Positions 63,899 through 64,000 of a DNA stretch of 64,000 nt are shown here, one piece after another. The notes beneath the pieces are model-generated. The model searched no databases. It was not told the DNA's origin and was given only the letters and a program-made list of their open reading frames with translations. Position 1 is the stretch's first letter, and each line of letters opens with the position of its first letter. The stretch is from an uncultured bacterium (lineage in GTDB: Bacteria; Planctomycetota; UBA1135; GCA-002686595). The translations under genes were made by a program, and so were the position numbers. The stretch is from positions 1 through 64,000 of the forward strand of contig CALCXM010000183.1 in the NCBI GenBank assembly GCA_937905825.1, given 5' to 3'.

Positions 63899-64000
63899 GG
63901 AGTGAGTAGAGCACAAGTCGTGCTGATTCGCCTTGATGGATTCAGGCGCAGCTTGGACCTTGAGTTTCACAAGGGGATACCGATTGCGATGGGAACGTCG

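Noticed and set aside
1-64000. Mobile elements, prophage or CRISPR arrays.
   Set aside because: No transposase, integrase, phage protein, long terminal inverted repeat or regularly spaced direct repeats were seen; the only tandem repeats are short (mraZ leader and wzm start).

Overview
The window reads as a chromosomal segment of a GC-rich, Gram-negative-type bacterium, most probably a member of the Planctomycetota. This is inferred from several features together: two formylglycine-type sulfatases, a sigma factor next to a membrane Ser/Thr kinase, a division and cell-wall (dcw) cluster that ends without ftsQ, ftsA, ftsZ or ddl, a MraZ/MurE (meso-DAP type) peptidoglycan pathway, and an ole hydrocarbon locus. 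No rRNA, tRNA, insertion sequence, prophage or CRISPR array was found. Almost all of the sequence is coding, and genes lie in long co-directional runs joined by ATGA, GTGA or TAGTG overlaps.

Region 1 (61-3654, minus strand) carries a lipoprotein sulfatase and the lesion-bypass polymerase DinB. Region 2 (3751-16564, plus strand) is the most striking part. A thiolase-fold OleA is followed by a GbsR/MarR-like regulator. Next comes a complete dedicated type II fatty-acid set: FabF-like synthase, acyl carrier protein, two CrtI-like FAD oxidoreductases, FabG, FabZ-like dehydratase, FabI-like reductase and a phosphopantetheinyl transferase. OleB, OleC and OleD follow without a break. The layout suggests that a specialised acyl chain is built on its own carrier protein, modified by the two FAD enzymes, joined head-to-head by OleA and converted by OleD, OleC and OleB to a long-chain alkene. 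The final product cannot be read from the sequence. A TMTC-like membrane TPR protein follows.

Region 3 (18607-24914) holds a PqiA/PqiB-type envelope pair, a membrane-anchored coiled-coil protein, a sigma-70 family factor and a transmembrane kinase. Region 4 (24919-28200) has a PLP decarboxylase and a threonyl-tRNA synthetase that lacks the TGS domain. Region 5 (28475-42879, minus strand) is the dcw cluster in the order mraZ, rsmH, ftsL-like, ftsI, murE, murF, mraY, ftsW, a LysM protein, a small membrane protein, murG, murC, murB. A 10-bp-period repeat upstream of mraZ looks like a MraZ operator.

Region 6 (43440-59946, minus strand) starts with a zinc-ribbon protein and a HEAT-repeat lipoprotein. 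It continues as a glycan assembly and export locus: six glycosyltransferase genes, one of them fused to a PIG-L deacetylase, a second free-standing PIG-L deacetylase, and a Wzm/Wzt-type ABC exporter. A 1215-residue multi-flavin oxidoreductase lies inside it. Divergent from the exporter are an SGNH-fold protein and a 44-residue DUF5989-like membrane microprotein. A second sulfatase (62390-63898) closes the window.
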